Shown here: in pieces, positions 1 to 12,206 of the stretch
Numbering within the stretch: position 1 is the first letter of the stretch
Layout of the letters: each line of letters starts with the position of its first letter
DNA from: Lactifluus volemus
Taxonomy: Eukaryota; Basidiomycota; Agaricomycetes; Russulales; Russulaceae
Direction of reading: 5' to 3'
Assembly: GCA_022376515.1 (NCBI GenBank)
Contig: WTXI01000003.1
Span: 1,054,001 to 1,118,000 of the forward strand
Length of the DNA: 64,000 nucleotides
Notes under the pieces: model-generated
Databases searched by the model: none
The model's input: only the letters and a program-made list of their open reading frames with translations
What the model was told of the DNA's origin: nothing
Made by a program: the position numbers and the translations under genes

Positions 1-315
1 GTTGTGACGTTCGGTCACTGTACTGTATCAACATCTAAAAAGTTCGTTTATGGCACCAACTTCAGTGCAGTAAACGTAAACTTCAGATGTTGATACCCGA
101 AAATGATGTGGCGCTTGCCCGCTTATGACCGTTGGGCCCAAATGGCCGTGGTGGCGGTGGGACTTGCTAGTTGGCTCAGTTGCTCGGAGGTCGACTGATA
201 TCACTCCAGCCAAAGTTGCGCTAATTTCTACCACCGATGACTCCTTCCTGTTCCCTATTTCTAGGGGGAATTCGCTCGGTTGTTCACAATGCCGTGCAGC
301 ATCCTTCGAGTATTG

Positions 316-322
316 TATAAAA
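316..322 (+). promoter_or_regulatory. TATA box of tyrosinase copy 1
   Basis: TATAAAA lies 60 bp before the ATG. The other four copies have a TATAAA-type box 54-69 bp upstream, so this is the likely core promoter. The 300 bp before it hold no gene that I can see. Confidence 0.7.
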
Positions 323-381
323 CCTTCTCGACCTTAGCCCCAACTTCTTCATCCCAACCTTTTACATCCCCCACTCTCAAC

Positions 382-2653
382 ATGTCTGGCTCTCACTACA
401 TTGTCACCGGTGGACAGGGCGGTCAAACTCAAGGTGCTGACGCCCCGAACCGTCGCGAGATCAATGACTTGGTTAAGGACATCATTCCGTTTTCCCTGTA
501 CATTCAGGCTCTCAGTAGGCTGCCTTAGAGCTTCTTCTCATCACCATTCATTCATTTCCAAATAGCCCGCATGTTCGACGATTCCCAATCCGATATAATC
601 TCTCACTTCGGCATTGGCGGCATCCACGGCCTGCCCTTCAAAGAGTGGGATGGTGCTGGTGGCAACAATCCCGTCTCAGGATCTGACTGGAGCGGATACT
701 GCACTCATGGATCCATGCTTTTCCCGACTTGGCACAGACCCTATGTTGCTCTCTACGAGGTTCTTCCTATTCTCTAGTCTTCCACGCTCATAGTATTCAT
801 TGAATCATATAGCAAGTCATGCAGAGACATGCTCTCGATATTGCGGGCCATACCAGGTTGATAAAGACACTTGGAACACTGCGGCCCAGAACCTGAGAGC
901 ACCTTATTGGGATTGGGCTACAAACTCGGTCCCACCTGCTGAGGTTATCTCTCTTCAGTCTGTCAACATCATCACTTTCGATGGTAGCACCATCAGCGTG
1001 ACAAACCCACTCTTTCAATACACTTTCCATCCCATCGACCCGTCCTTCCCAGATCCTTACAGCAACTGGCAGACGACCCTCAGACACGCAGACTCCACAT
1101 CCGCGGGCGCGACCACGAACGTCCAAGATCTGACAGAGTATGATTTGACCTTGCCTCTTCCGAGCCTCTCTCATTCACAACTTGTACCAAAGCACTCTGC
1201 GATCGTCTCAAGGGGACATTACCAGCAGTACTTACAATCTTTTGTCGCAGGTGCATACTTGGCCTGCGTTCAGTAACCATACGCCCGGAGATGGAGGCAG
1301 TGCTAGTAACTCTCTCGAAGCCATACACGATGGAATCCACGTTGATGTTGGTGGGACGGGTGATATGTCTGATCCTTCCGTTGCTGGTAACGCTTTATTA
1401 TGCCGTCCGGTTTCTGGGACGCCCTTGACGTAAATTCCCCAGCATTTGACCCGATCTTCTTCCTGCATCACGCAAATGTTGATCGCATGCTTTCCCTTTG
1501 GGCAGCTGTCAATCCTGGTGTCTGGGTTGCATCCGGTCTTGCTGAAGGCGGAACGTGGACCATCTCCGGAAACGCTACCATTGACTCCAACACAAGTATG
1601 CCGTATAGTCCTCGAACGATATGTCTCGTCTACTCACAATAGATTTCAGGTCTCACGCCTTTCTGGGCTACGCAGACAGAGTTCTGGGCCTCGTCAGGAA
1701 CCACGACGACTGCAGCGCTCCGCTATACGTATCCGGAATTCAATAATCTTGACATGAGCAACACGAGTTTAGTTCAGCAGGCGATCGCGAATTACATCGA
1801 GCAGCAGTATGGCGGTGGCGGGCTGCAACCAACCGACAAAGGTCTTGGGCCTATTATCCCGCCTCGCCTAGGACCTGGGTCTGTTATCCCACATGGGCCT
1901 TTTATCCCGCCTCTCAATAGGAGGCCTGATGTGAGCTCCCTCGCTCAACCTGCCGCAGACGGAGCCCCTCTACATGTAGCAAAAGGAGCTTCGCCAGCCG
2001 CTGCCACCGCCTCCGCCGTCAGCCCCGTTGCTGACGCAGCCCGAAACCCATCCGCAAGCCAAGGAAGTCATCCGCGCACAGCTGAGAGTGGAGGACCTGG
2101 AAGAGGGGGTCCAAGCGTTGCATATGACTGGACGGTTCGCATCCACGTCAAGAAATACGAGCTGCGTAAAAGCTTTACTGTCCTGATTTTCGTGGGCCCG
2201 GTCCCGGATGAGCCTTCGCAGTGGCGTAAGGCATCCTCATATGTCGGTTCACACTCCACTTTCGTCAATGGCTCAGCTGTGCAGTGTGCAAACTGCCGCG
2301 CACAAGCTGACGTCGTGACCGAAGGTTTCGTGCACCTTAATCGAGCACTTGGGGGCCTTTCCTCCTACGAACCTCAGGTTGTTTCACCTTACCTGAGAGA
2401 GAACCTTCACTGGCGCGTCCAAGCGGTACGCTCCTGTACATTGTCCACCGGTTTATGGATCCTTACTTTACTACTTTACTAGGTCGACCGATCGGCTATT
2501 TCGTTGGATAGACTTCCTTCTTTAGAAGTCACGGTTGCATCGACCACGTTGACTCGGCCACCTGGTTCTATCTTCCCAGTCCCTGGAGAGCAGGTCTATC
2601 ACCACCACATCACCCATGGCCGTCAGGGAGGTGCTCGTCATGCACAGGCTTGA
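382..2653 (+). CDS. Tyrosinase, tandem copy 1 (frameshift in exon 3)
   Basis: Type-3 copper monooxygenase/oxidase (phenol to o-quinone, melanin route). Exons by comparison with copies 2-5: 382-514, 566-759, 813-1137, 1193-1386, 1443-1595, 1650-2425, 2483-2653. CuA ligands sit in GIHGLP, YCTHG (with the Cys that forms the thioether to His in mushroom tyrosinases) and FPTWHRPY; CuB in EAIHDGIH and [10 protein letters not shown] low-complexity Pro/Ala linker leads to a C-terminal lid domain with a CANC (CxxC) motif and the tail [14 protein letters not shown]. No signal peptide. Exon 3 lacks one base near 849 relative to copies 2 and 3, so the conserved splice pattern stops at TGA 894, about 136 residues in. 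Splicing to a nearby downstream AG (exon starting ACATGC) would keep the frame but replace conserved residues. Either decay or an assembly indel. Confidence 0.85.
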
Positions 2654-4439
2654 AGAAATTCGGAGAACAATTTAATGGAAAGGATCGAGAATTATCAGTG
2701 GTGCTTGAACCTTTGTAGGATATACACGATGTCGAACTTTGCAGTTGTGGTCTCTTTCGTGTCCTTCGATAAATGATGGACAGGTGTTGAAGAATGATAG
2801 ATGTCCTTTTTGACAAGTTGAAATGGCGTTTGTAGACGCAGTTTCGGAGCAACGCACAGACGCACATGGAGATACCGAACTGTTTCGTACGTACGCCCTG
2901 TCGCGGGACAAGTTCGGAACAAAGGGTGTTAGGGAATAAACGAGGTCAGTGACGCTTCGCTCTTCTTTTGATGCACGACTCTGAAGCCTTATTAAATACG
3001 TTGAAATTCGTGGCTACTCATGGTGGGGGGTTGTAGACACGTAAAGGTACTCTTATAAAACCTGAAGGATGAGAGAGTACTGAGCACCAACAAAATTACA
3101 AATTTCTTGCGAACTTTTCAAAGGCTTCTTTACCTTGTCAACAAGCTGACAAAGGTCAGTCGAACGTTTCAACCCCATTTGTCATTTGAGCACGCACACA
3201 GTTGCTTAATTTTTTGATGGCGGCCGTAAACGCAGTCATAGTTCCCTTGTGCACCCGCATCTCATTGTGCATCCAGCGGTATATTTTCTCCAAGACGAAT
3301 CAAATAGTTATTATCACTTGGCGTACTACTAAAGCAAGTCGGTATGTTGATGCCAGAAAAAAATGACCTTACTCGAGATTGAACTGGACAGGCCATCATA
3401 TATAATACTAACCCTGAGCCACACCTAGAATTTTTCTTTTTCTCGTCGCTCCTATTTAAATACCTGCGATACTTTGATGACTAAACGATAAAATTTACAG
3501 ATGCTTACGTCAACTCATGAGCTGTAGGTTTTCCGCAAGGTTGATTCGACAATCCATTCCATTTCGGAGATTAAGTACTGATTTCTGATTTCGTCCCGGT
3601 GAACGACCTGTTCTACTTCAGCATACAACTGTCTAGGAAACGCGCGTTACGTTCAAGGTACTCGTGTGTTGGCTTCAACTCTTCATCGCCTCAGGCCCCA
3701 GTAGGCTACTAGTACAAGGAACAGATGAATGCTATTCGAAACAGGAGTGATCATGTGGGGCTCTAGTACGTTATCTTCACCACTTGAACATTCCAAAATA
3801 GCTCACCATTCCGTACCCCACTTTTAGGCGCTACGCTCACTTGCTTCGCACGAGGATCAAGGAGCAGGGATCGTGGCATCAATGCCTCTATCGGCATTGT
3901 CATAAGCCCTTCTTCTGTTTCAGGTCATAAATGTAATCATCGTGATATCAAGAACATTCCCACACCGACTCAGCCACGCAGCTCTGGAACGCGTCGAAGG
4001 ATGTTCCCTCTTCCCTTAACGGTATGAGTATTACCACTTCCGGGATCAGGAAGAAAAGCCATCAGCTCCGCATAATTCAATTCCATTCGATGCGGAGGGG
4101 TCAAATTGATGTCACTGGATGGATTCAACGAGTTTCTATTGTGCTGAACTATACAACACGGGATTAACTCTCGAAATCGGTAACTAGTGTGGGCCGTGAC
4201 CGCGGCATGAGAATGCTGTGTTGCCACCGGGCTCGAGGGTGGTGCTATCTGTCATGGGATTTAAAAAAAGATTGGAACCCATATCACGCGTCTTCCTTCC
4301 AGCGCCGAGCCAGGTTGAGGCAATTATACTGCCATTAGCAGACTTGGGTACTTGGTTTGCGTCCATTCCGAGGGAACTTGGTTTGCGCGCTCATCTCGAG
4401 CTATCCGGTTATTCACAATGCCGGGGAGCGTCCTTCACG
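2654..4439 (+). repeat. Spacer after tyrosinase copy 1, duplicated after copy 2
   Basis: About 1.8 kb without a supportable gene. Long stretches recur at 6703-8592 in the same order (for example the segment ending in GAAGCCTTATTAAATAC near 2990 and 7055, and the segment leading into the next promoter). The duplication unit therefore covers gene plus spacer, about 4.13 kb. The first 150 bp (probable 3' UTR) are also similar after copy 4. Confidence 0.75.
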
Positions 4440-4446
4440 TATAAAA
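4440..4446 (+). promoter_or_regulatory. TATA box of tyrosinase copy 2
   Basis: TATAAAA, 69 bp before the ATG, within the context CACGTATAAAAACCTGCTC that is identical upstream of copy 3. Confidence 0.7.
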
Positions 4447-4508
4447 ACCTGCTCATCTTGGCCCCAACTTCTTCGTCCTGTTAGTCCTTTACATCCTTTA
4501 CTCTCAGC

Positions 4509-6702
4509 ATGTCTCACTTCATCGTCACCGGTGGACAGGGCGGTCAAACTCAAGGTGCCGACGCCCCGAACCGTCGCGAAATCAATGACTTGGTTAAGGA
4601 CAACCATCAGTTTTCCCTATACATTCAGGCTCTCAGTAGGCTGCCTTAGAGCTTCTACTCGTTATCATTTATTCATTTCCAAATAGACCTCATGTTCAAG
4701 GATTCCCAATCCGACATAATTTCTCACTTCGGCATTGGCGGCATCCATGGCCTGCCCTTCAAAGAGTGGGATGATGCTGGGGGCAACAATCCCGTCTCAG
4801 GGTCTCAATGGGGCGGATACTGCACTCATGGATCCATGCTTTTCCCGACTTGGCACAGACCCTATGTTGCTCTTTACGAGGTTCTTCCTATTCTCTAGCT
4901 CTTCCACGCATCATAGTATTCATCGAATCATATAGCAAGTCATGCAGAGGCATGCTCTCGATATTGCAGGCCAATACCAGGTTGATAAAGACACTTGGAA
5001 CACTGCGGCCCAGAACCTGAGAGCACCTTATTGGGATTGGGCTACAAACTCGGTCCCACCTGCTGAGGTTATCTCTCTTCAGTCTGTCAACATCATCACT
5101 TTCGATGGTAGCACCATCAGCGTGCCAAACCCACTCTTCCAATACACTTTCCATCCCATCGACCCGACCTTCCCAGCTCCTTACAGTAACTGGCAGACGA
5201 CCCTCAGACACCCGGACTCCGAATCCCCGAACGCGACCACGAACGTCCAAGATCTGACAGAGTATGATTTGACCTTGCCTCTTCCGAGCCTCTCTCATTC
5301 ATAACTTGTACCAAAGCACTCTGCAATCTTCTCAAGGGACATTACTAGCAGTACTTACAATCTTTTGACGCAGGTGCATACTTGGCCTGCATTCAGTAAC
5401 CATACGCCCGGAGATGGAGGCAGTGCTAGTAACTCTCTCGAAGCCATACACGATGGAATCCACGTTGATGTTGGTGGGCAGGGTCAAATGTCTGATCCTT
5501 CTGTTGCTGGTAATGCTTTGTCACGCCGTCCGGTTTCTGGGACACCGTTGACGTAAATTCTTCAGGATTTGACCCGATCTTCTTCCTGCATCACGCAAAT
5601 GTTGACCGCATGCTTTCCTTTTGGGCAGCCCTCAATCCAGGTGTCTGGGTTGCATCCGGTCCTGCTGAAGGCGGAACGTGGACCATCCCCGGAAACGCTA
5701 CCATTGGCCCCAACACAAGTATGTCGTATAATCTAATCCTTGAACAATACGGCTCGGTACTCACAATAGATTCCAGATCTCACGCCTTTCTGGAATACGC
5801 AGTCAGGGTTCTGGCACTCGTCAGGAACCACGAAGACTGAAGCGCTCCAGTATACATATCCGGAATTCAACAACCTTAAACCAAATGAAGTTCAACAGGC
5901 GATCGCGAATTACGTCGAGCAGCAGTATGGCGGCGGCGGGGCGCAATTTTTCAATAGGGGGCCTGGCGTGAGCTTCCTCGCTCAACCTGCCGCAGGCGGA
6001 GCCCCTCCACATGTAGCAAAAGGAGCTTCGCCAGCCGCTCCAGCCGCTCCAGCCGCCTCCGCCGTCAAGCCCGTTGCTGACGCAGCCCGAAACCCATCCG
6101 CAAGCCAAGGCAGTCATCCAGCTGAGAGTGGAGGACCTGGAAGAGGGGGTCCAAGCGTTGTGCATGACTGGACGGTTCGCATTCATGTCAAGAAGTATGA
6201 GCTGCGTAAAAGCTTTACCGTCCTGATTTTCGTGGGCCCTGTCCCGGATGAGCCTTCGCAGTGGCGTAAGGCATCCTCATATGTCGGCTCGCACTCCACT
6301 TTCGTCAATGGCTCAGCTGATCAGTGTGCAAACTGCCGCGCACAAGCTGACGTCGTGACCGAAGGTTTCGTGCACCTTAATCGAGCACTTGGAAGGCATT
6401 CGGGCCTTTCCTCCTACGAACCTCAGGTTGTTTCACCTTACCTGAGAGAGAACCTTCACTGGCGCGTCCAAGCGGTACGCTCCTCTGCATATTCCACAGG
6501 TTTATGAATCCTCACTTTACTACTTTATTAGGTCGACCGATCGGCTATTTCGTTGAATAGTCTTCCTTCCTTAGAGGTCACGGTTGCATCGACCACGTTG
6601 ACTCGGCCACCTGGTTCTATCTTCCCAGTCCCTGGAGAGCAGGTCTATCACCACCACATCACGCATGGCCGCCAGGGAGGTGCTCATCATGCACAGGCTT
6701 GA
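4509..6702 (+). CDS. Tyrosinase, tandem copy 2
   Basis: Same family and exon plan as copy 1: 4509-4635, 4687-4880, 4936-5261, 5317 (or 5337)-5509, 5566-5718, 5777-6474, 6532-6702. All six Cu-ligand histidines, the thioether Cys, the CANC motif and the [14 protein letters not shown] tail are present. At the start of exon 4 a G run has three Gs where copies 1 and 3 have four, so the usual acceptor (AG 5315-5316) gives a frameshift. An AG at 5335-5336 restores the frame and costs about six residues (TLQSSQ) just before the CuB region, giving a 613-residue protein. A shorter Pro/Ala linker than copy 1 with a repeated Ala-Pro unit is the main other difference. It is either a working gene with a shifted acceptor or one with a sequence error. 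Confidence 0.85.
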
Positions 6703-8592
6703 AGAAATTCGGAGAACAAGGTAATGGAAAGGATCGAGAATTATCAGTGGTGCTTGAACCTTTGTAGGATATACACGATGTCGAAACTTTGCGGTTGTGG
6801 TCTCTTTCGTGTCCTTCGATAAATGATCGTCATGTGTTGAAGAATGATAGATGTCCCTCTTTGACAAATTGAAATGGCTTTTGTAGACGCAGTTTCGGAG
6901 CGTCGCACAGACGCACAGGGAGATGCGTAGATACCGAACCATTTCGTACGTACGCCCTGTCGCGAGACAAGTCTGGAACAAAGGGTGTTAGGGAATAAAA
7001 GAGGAGTAGCGCCGGTGACGCTTCGCTCTTCTTTTGATGCACGACTCTGAAGCCTTATTAAATACCTTGGAATTCGTGGCTACTCATGGCGGGGGCTTGT
7101 AGACAGGTGGATGTACTCTTATAAAACTTGATTGATGAGAGTAGCACGGAGAGTAGCACCAACAAATTCACAAATTTCTTGCGAACTTTTCAATGCTTCT
7201 TTACTTTGTCAACAAGCTGGCAAAGGTCAGTCGTACGTTTCAAACCCGTCTGTCATTTGAGCACGTACACGATGGCTGATTTTTTGATGGTGGCCGTAAA
7301 AGTAGTAACATACTACAGTAATTCCCTTGTGCATTGTGCATCCAGCGGTAAATTTCTCCAAGACGAATCAAATAGTTATTATCACTTTGGCATAAAAATC
7401 GCTATGTTGTCGATATGTTGATGCTAGAAAAAAATGACCTTACTCGAGATTGAACTGGACTCCCCCCAAGCCCATAATATATGATACTAACCCTGAGCCA
7501 ACACCTAGAATTTTTCTTTCTTCTCGTCGCTCCCATATAAATTACCCGATTTTGGCGATACTTCGATGACTAAACGATAAATTTATACTCAGAAACTTAC
7601 GTCATCTCGCGAGCTGTGCAAGTTGGTTCGACAATCCATTCCATTCGGAGATCAACTTACTGTAAAGTACTGTTTCTGATTTCGTCCTGGTGAACGATCA
7701 TGCTCTGCTGTACTTCAGCATACAATTGTCTAGGAAACGACACGTTATGTTCAAGGTACCCGTTTGTCATGTTGGCATCGCTCATCACTTCATCGCCTCA
7801 GGCCCCACTAGGCTACTAGTACAAGGAACAGATGAATGCTATTCGGTACAGGAGTGATCATGTGGTGCTCTAGTACGTTACCTTCACCACATGAACATTC
7901 TAAAATAGCTCACTTTTAGGTACCCCACTTATAGGCGCTACGCTCACTTGCTTCACACGAGGAGCAAGGAACATGGTGTCAATGCCCCTATTGGCATTGC
8001 CATGACGGTTTCAATGCGCTCATCGTGTGTCAAGAACACTCCACACCGACTCAGCCCTGGAGCTCTGGAACGCGTCGAAGGATGAGATCTCGGAAACTTT
8101 GGTCCGTCTTCTCTTGGCGGTATGATGCTTTATAATAATTATTACCACTTCAGGATCAGGAAGAAGGCCATCGGCTCCGCATAATTCAATACCATTCGAT
8201 GCGGAGGGGTGAAACTGATGCCACTGGATGCTTACAACGAGTCTCTATCGTCGTATATGTGCTGAACTACAAGCCAGCAATACAGTACACTGGGGATTAA
8301 TTGGAACGATTCTCGAAATCAGGGATGTTCGGTAACTGCCGTGAGAGCGACTTAGATGCTGTCTTGCCACCAGGTTCGAGGGCATGTTGATCTGGGGTTC
8401 CAATCTTTTTTTAAACTCCATGACAGCTAGCGCATATCACGCGTCTTCCTTCCAGTTCCGAGCCAGGTTGAGGCAATTATACTGCCATTAGCAGACTTGC
8501 GTACTTGATTTGCGTCCATTCCGAAGGAACTTGGTTTGCGCGCCCATCTCGAGCTATCCGGCTATTCACAATGCCGTGGAGCGTCCTTCACG
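6703..8592 (+). repeat. Spacer after tyrosinase copy 2
   Basis: Near-duplicate of the 2654-4439 spacer with scattered small indels; it ends in the promoter of copy 3. No gene seen. Confidence 0.75.
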
Positions 8593-8599
8593 TATAAAA
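8593..8599 (+). promoter_or_regulatory. TATA box of tyrosinase copy 3
   Basis: TATAAAA, 60 bp before the ATG, in the same local context as copy 2. Confidence 0.7.
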
Positions 8600-8652
8600 A
8601 CCTGCTCATCTTGGCCCAACTTCTTCGTCCTGCTACATCCTCTACTGTCAGC

Positions 8653-10832
8653 ATGTCTCACTTCATCGTCACCGGTGGACAGGGCGGTCAAACTCAAGGT
8701 GCCGCTGCCCCGAACCGTCGCGAAATTAATGACTTGATTCAGGACCCCGTTCAGTTTTCCCTGTACATTCAGGCTCTCAGTAGGCTGCCTTAGAGCTTCT
8801 ACTCATCATCATTCATTCATTTCCAAATAGCCATCATGTTCAAGGATTCCCAATCCGACATAATCTCTCACTTCGGCATTGGCGGCATCCACGGCCTGCC
8901 CTTCAAAGAGTGGGATGATGCTGGGGGCAACAATCCCGTCTCAGGGTCTCAATGGGGCGGATACTGCACTCATGGATCCATGCTTTTCCCGACTTGGCAC
9001 AGACCCTATGTTGCTCTCTACGAGGTTCTTCCTTTTCTCTAGCTCTTCCACGCATCATAATATTCATCGAATCATATAGCAAGTCATGCAGAGACATGCT
9101 CTCGATATTGCGGGCCGATACCAGGTTGATAAAGACACTTGGAACACCGCGGCCCAGAACCTGAGAGCGCCTTATTGGGATTGGGCTACAAATTCGCTAC
9201 CACCTGCTGAGGTTATCTCTCTTCAGTCTGTCAACATCATCACTTTCGATGGTAGCACCATCAGCGTGCCGAACCCACTCTTCCAATACACTTTCCATCC
9301 CATCGACCCGTCCTTCCGAGCTCCTTACAGCCAGTGGCCGATGACCCTCAGACATGCGGACTCCACCTCCCCGAACGCGACCACGGACGTCCAAAGTCTG
9401 ACAGAGTATGATTTGACCTTGCCTCTTCCGAGCCTCTCTCATTCACAACTTGTACCAAAGCACTTTGGAATCGTCTCAAGGGGACATTACCAGCAGTACT
9501 TACAATCTTTTGACGCAGGTGCATACTTGGCCTGAGTTCAGTAACCATACACCTGGAGATGGAGGGACCAGTAACTCACTCGAAGCCATACACGATGGAA
9601 TCCACGTTGATGTTGGTGGGCGGGGTCATATGTCTAATACCGCCGTTGCTGGTAACGCTTTGTCACGCCATCCGGTTTCTGGGACGCCGTTGATGTAAAT
9701 TCTTCAGGATTTGACCCGATCTTCTTCCTGCATCACGCAAATGTTGACCGCATGCTTTCCCTTTGGGCAGCCCTCAATCCTAGAGTCTGGGTTGCATCCG
9801 GTCCTGCTGAAGGCGGATCGTGGACCATCCCCGGAAACGCTACCATTGGCCCCAACACAGGTATGTCGTATAATCCTTGAACAATACGGCTCGGTACTCA
9901 CAATAGATTCCAGATCTCACACCTTTCTGGAATACGCAGTCAGGGTTCTGGCACTCGTCAGGAACCACGAAGACTGAAGCGCTCCAGTATACATATCCTG
10001 AATTCAACAACCTTAAACCAAATGAAGTTCAGCAGGCGATTGCGAATTACGTCGAGCAGCAGTATGGCGGCGGCGGGGCGCAATTTTTCAGTAGGGGGCC
10101 CGACGTGAGTTTCCAAGCTCAACCTGCCGCAGGCGGAGCCCCTCCACGTTTAGCAAAAGGAGCTTCGCCAGCCGCTCGCCGCCTCCGCCGTCAAGCCCGT
10201 TGCTGACGCAGTCCGAAACCCATCCGCAAGCCAAGGAAGTCATCCACGCACAGCTGAGAGTGGAGGACCTGGAAGAGGGGGTCCAAGCGTTGTGCATGAC
10301 TGGACGGTTCGCATTCATGTCAAGAAGTATGAGCTGCGTGAAAGCTTTACTGTCCTGATTTTCGTGGGCCCGGTCCCGGATGACCCTTCGCACTGGCGTA
10401 AGGCATCCTCATATGTCGGCTCGCACGCCGCATTCGTCAATGGCTCAGCTGATCAGTGTGCAAACTGCGTCGCACAAGCTGACGTCTTGACCGAGGGTTT
10501 CGTGCACCTTAATCGAGCACTTGGAAGGTGTTCGAGCCTTTCCTCCTACGAGCCTCAGGTTGTTTCACCTTACCTGAGAGAGAACCTTCACTGGCGCGTC
10601 CAAGCGGTACGCTCCTGTGCATATTCCACCGGTTTATGAATCCTCACTTATACTTTACTAGGTCGACCGATCGGCTATTTCATTGGATAGGGTTCCTTCT
10701 TTAGAGGTCACGGTTGCATCGACCACGTTGACTCGGCCACCTGGTTCTATCTTCCCAGTCCCTGGAGAGCATCACTATCACCATCACATCACGCATGGCC
10801 GTCAGGGAGGTGCTCGTCATGCGCAGGCTTGA
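8653..10832 (+). CDS. Tyrosinase, tandem copy 3 (frameshift in the linker)
   Basis: Exons: 8653-8779, 8831-9024, 9080-9405, 9461-9651, 9708-9860, 9914-10606, 10662-10832. The first five exons are fully open and encode the whole catalytic core with CuA and CuB histidines. In exon 6 the Pro/Ala linker around 10177 lacks two bases relative to copy 2, so the frame ends at TGA 10204-10206. As written the product is about 427 residues: the copper core plus part of the linker, without the C-terminal lid. The lid sequence (CANC motif, [14 protein letters not shown] tail) still follows in another frame, open to 10832. In mushroom tyrosinases the lid keeps the enzyme latent, so a lidless product could be active from the start; that is inference. 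One of three recent copies (1-3), spaced about 4.1 kb start to start. Confidence 0.85.
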
Positions 10833-12140
10833 AGATAATCTGAGATCAGGCGGAATTATGTAGGATACACAATGCGGGGAAATGTTGAGAAATTCTGTGA
10901 TCGTATCTCGTCTGTGTGTAGCTCGTTTTTGAAGTGCCATCGAAAAGCGATGGACATATGCAGAATGATAACTGTCCTCTTAACAGTCGATTGTACACGT
11001 GATTTCGAGGCCCGCATACGAAGGATGCATAGACACGCCCTCAGGCTGTGGCAAGGGCAATCTCGGAACAACTCATGGTGAGGAGGTGTTGAGTGTGGTC
11101 GGGATAACAGATGTGATGAACGCGAACGATTGCAAGTACAAAACTTTTGCCAGTGGCTGCAAGCCTGAGTTGTCAACACGCTTCAAGACACGCTTTCAAA
11201 TCCGAATAAGCACAAAAAGATGAAAAGTTAAAGTTTCATATTCGGTCGGGCCAGATGGGTCTTTGATTGTATTCTTCAAGATGTGAGATCATCTCTGACG
11301 ATGTAAACAAATATAAACACAATCTCGGAATCCTAACGGGATGTCTCAGCTTAAGGTTCCGACTCCTGTCCGCTCTTTTTGTCGTTTCGGCACTCACCAC
11401 CGCCTCAAGCACGCCAGGCCCTAGAACAGATGAATGTGTATCATAGCATTCATGTATGACAGGGTTGTGGTCGATTGAGGCGATTCTGCGACTTGAGGTC
11501 GTCAACGCGCTTGATATCTTGATGCTAAGAATCTCTCTTTGGGACGCATGATATCTCGGAAACTGAAGTCCGTTCACTGGCACAGTGACCTCCCTTTAAG
11601 CCTTTGCACTATCCCCGCTTCCGGGATCAGCCAGCTCTGGCGCCGTGCAATTAGTCAACTTGACGATGCTCAGATGCATACACCGCAACGAACTCTCATC
11701 TCGACAATTCGTCGTATATGTATTCTCCAATACCTCCCTGAACTAGTAAGAACCACGATCGTCTTATACATTGGCGATTATTTTTCTTCCAAGTTGAAGT
11801 TAGTGTGTTTAATTGCCATGTCCGGTATGTGATCTTTCTTCCTTGCTGAGATAGGATCGTTTATGGGTGGATGTCGCGCTGCGCTTCCTGCCTTTAGACC
11901 AAGTCGCCTTTGGACTGTTTTGGCTCCCGACGTGGTTCCGATGCCGTGAACCGTGGCGCCATGGCATGCCACGGGATCTGAGAATCGGTCACCAGACGGA
12001 ATTGAAGCTCATATCACACCTCCAAGTCTCCCAGCCAGCAGCGAGCCGCTGATGGCAGACCTTGGTACTTGGCCTGCGGGAATTTGTTCGCACCCATTTT
12101 AGGGCACCCAGTTATTGATTCACAATGCCGTGACTTGTCC
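10833..12140. other. Spacer between tyrosinase copies 3 and 4
   Basis: 1.3 kb with no coding stretch that I can support. It does not resemble the spacers after copies 1 and 2, so the recent duplication block ends near 10.84 kb. Confidence 0.6.
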
Positions 12141-12146
12141 TATAAA
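12141..12146 (+). promoter_or_regulatory. TATA box of tyrosinase copy 4
   Basis: TATAAA, 66 bp before the ATG. Confidence 0.65.
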
Positions 12147-12206
12147 GCCTTCTCAATCTTAGGCCCAACTTTACTACCCCAGCTCTTTGCATCCTCAACT
12201 CTCAGT

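Noticed and set aside
797..1174. Minus-strand ORF of 125 codons opposite tyrosinase exon 3, repeated opposite the other copies
   Set aside because: It mirrors a conserved coding exon; its repetition follows from the duplication, not from its own selection.
1138..1192. Open frame running through the tyrosinase segment after [13 protein letters not shown]
   Set aside because: In the other copies the same segment contains stops or shifted frames. GTATGA...CAAAG is an intron at the same place in all five and gives the right phase.
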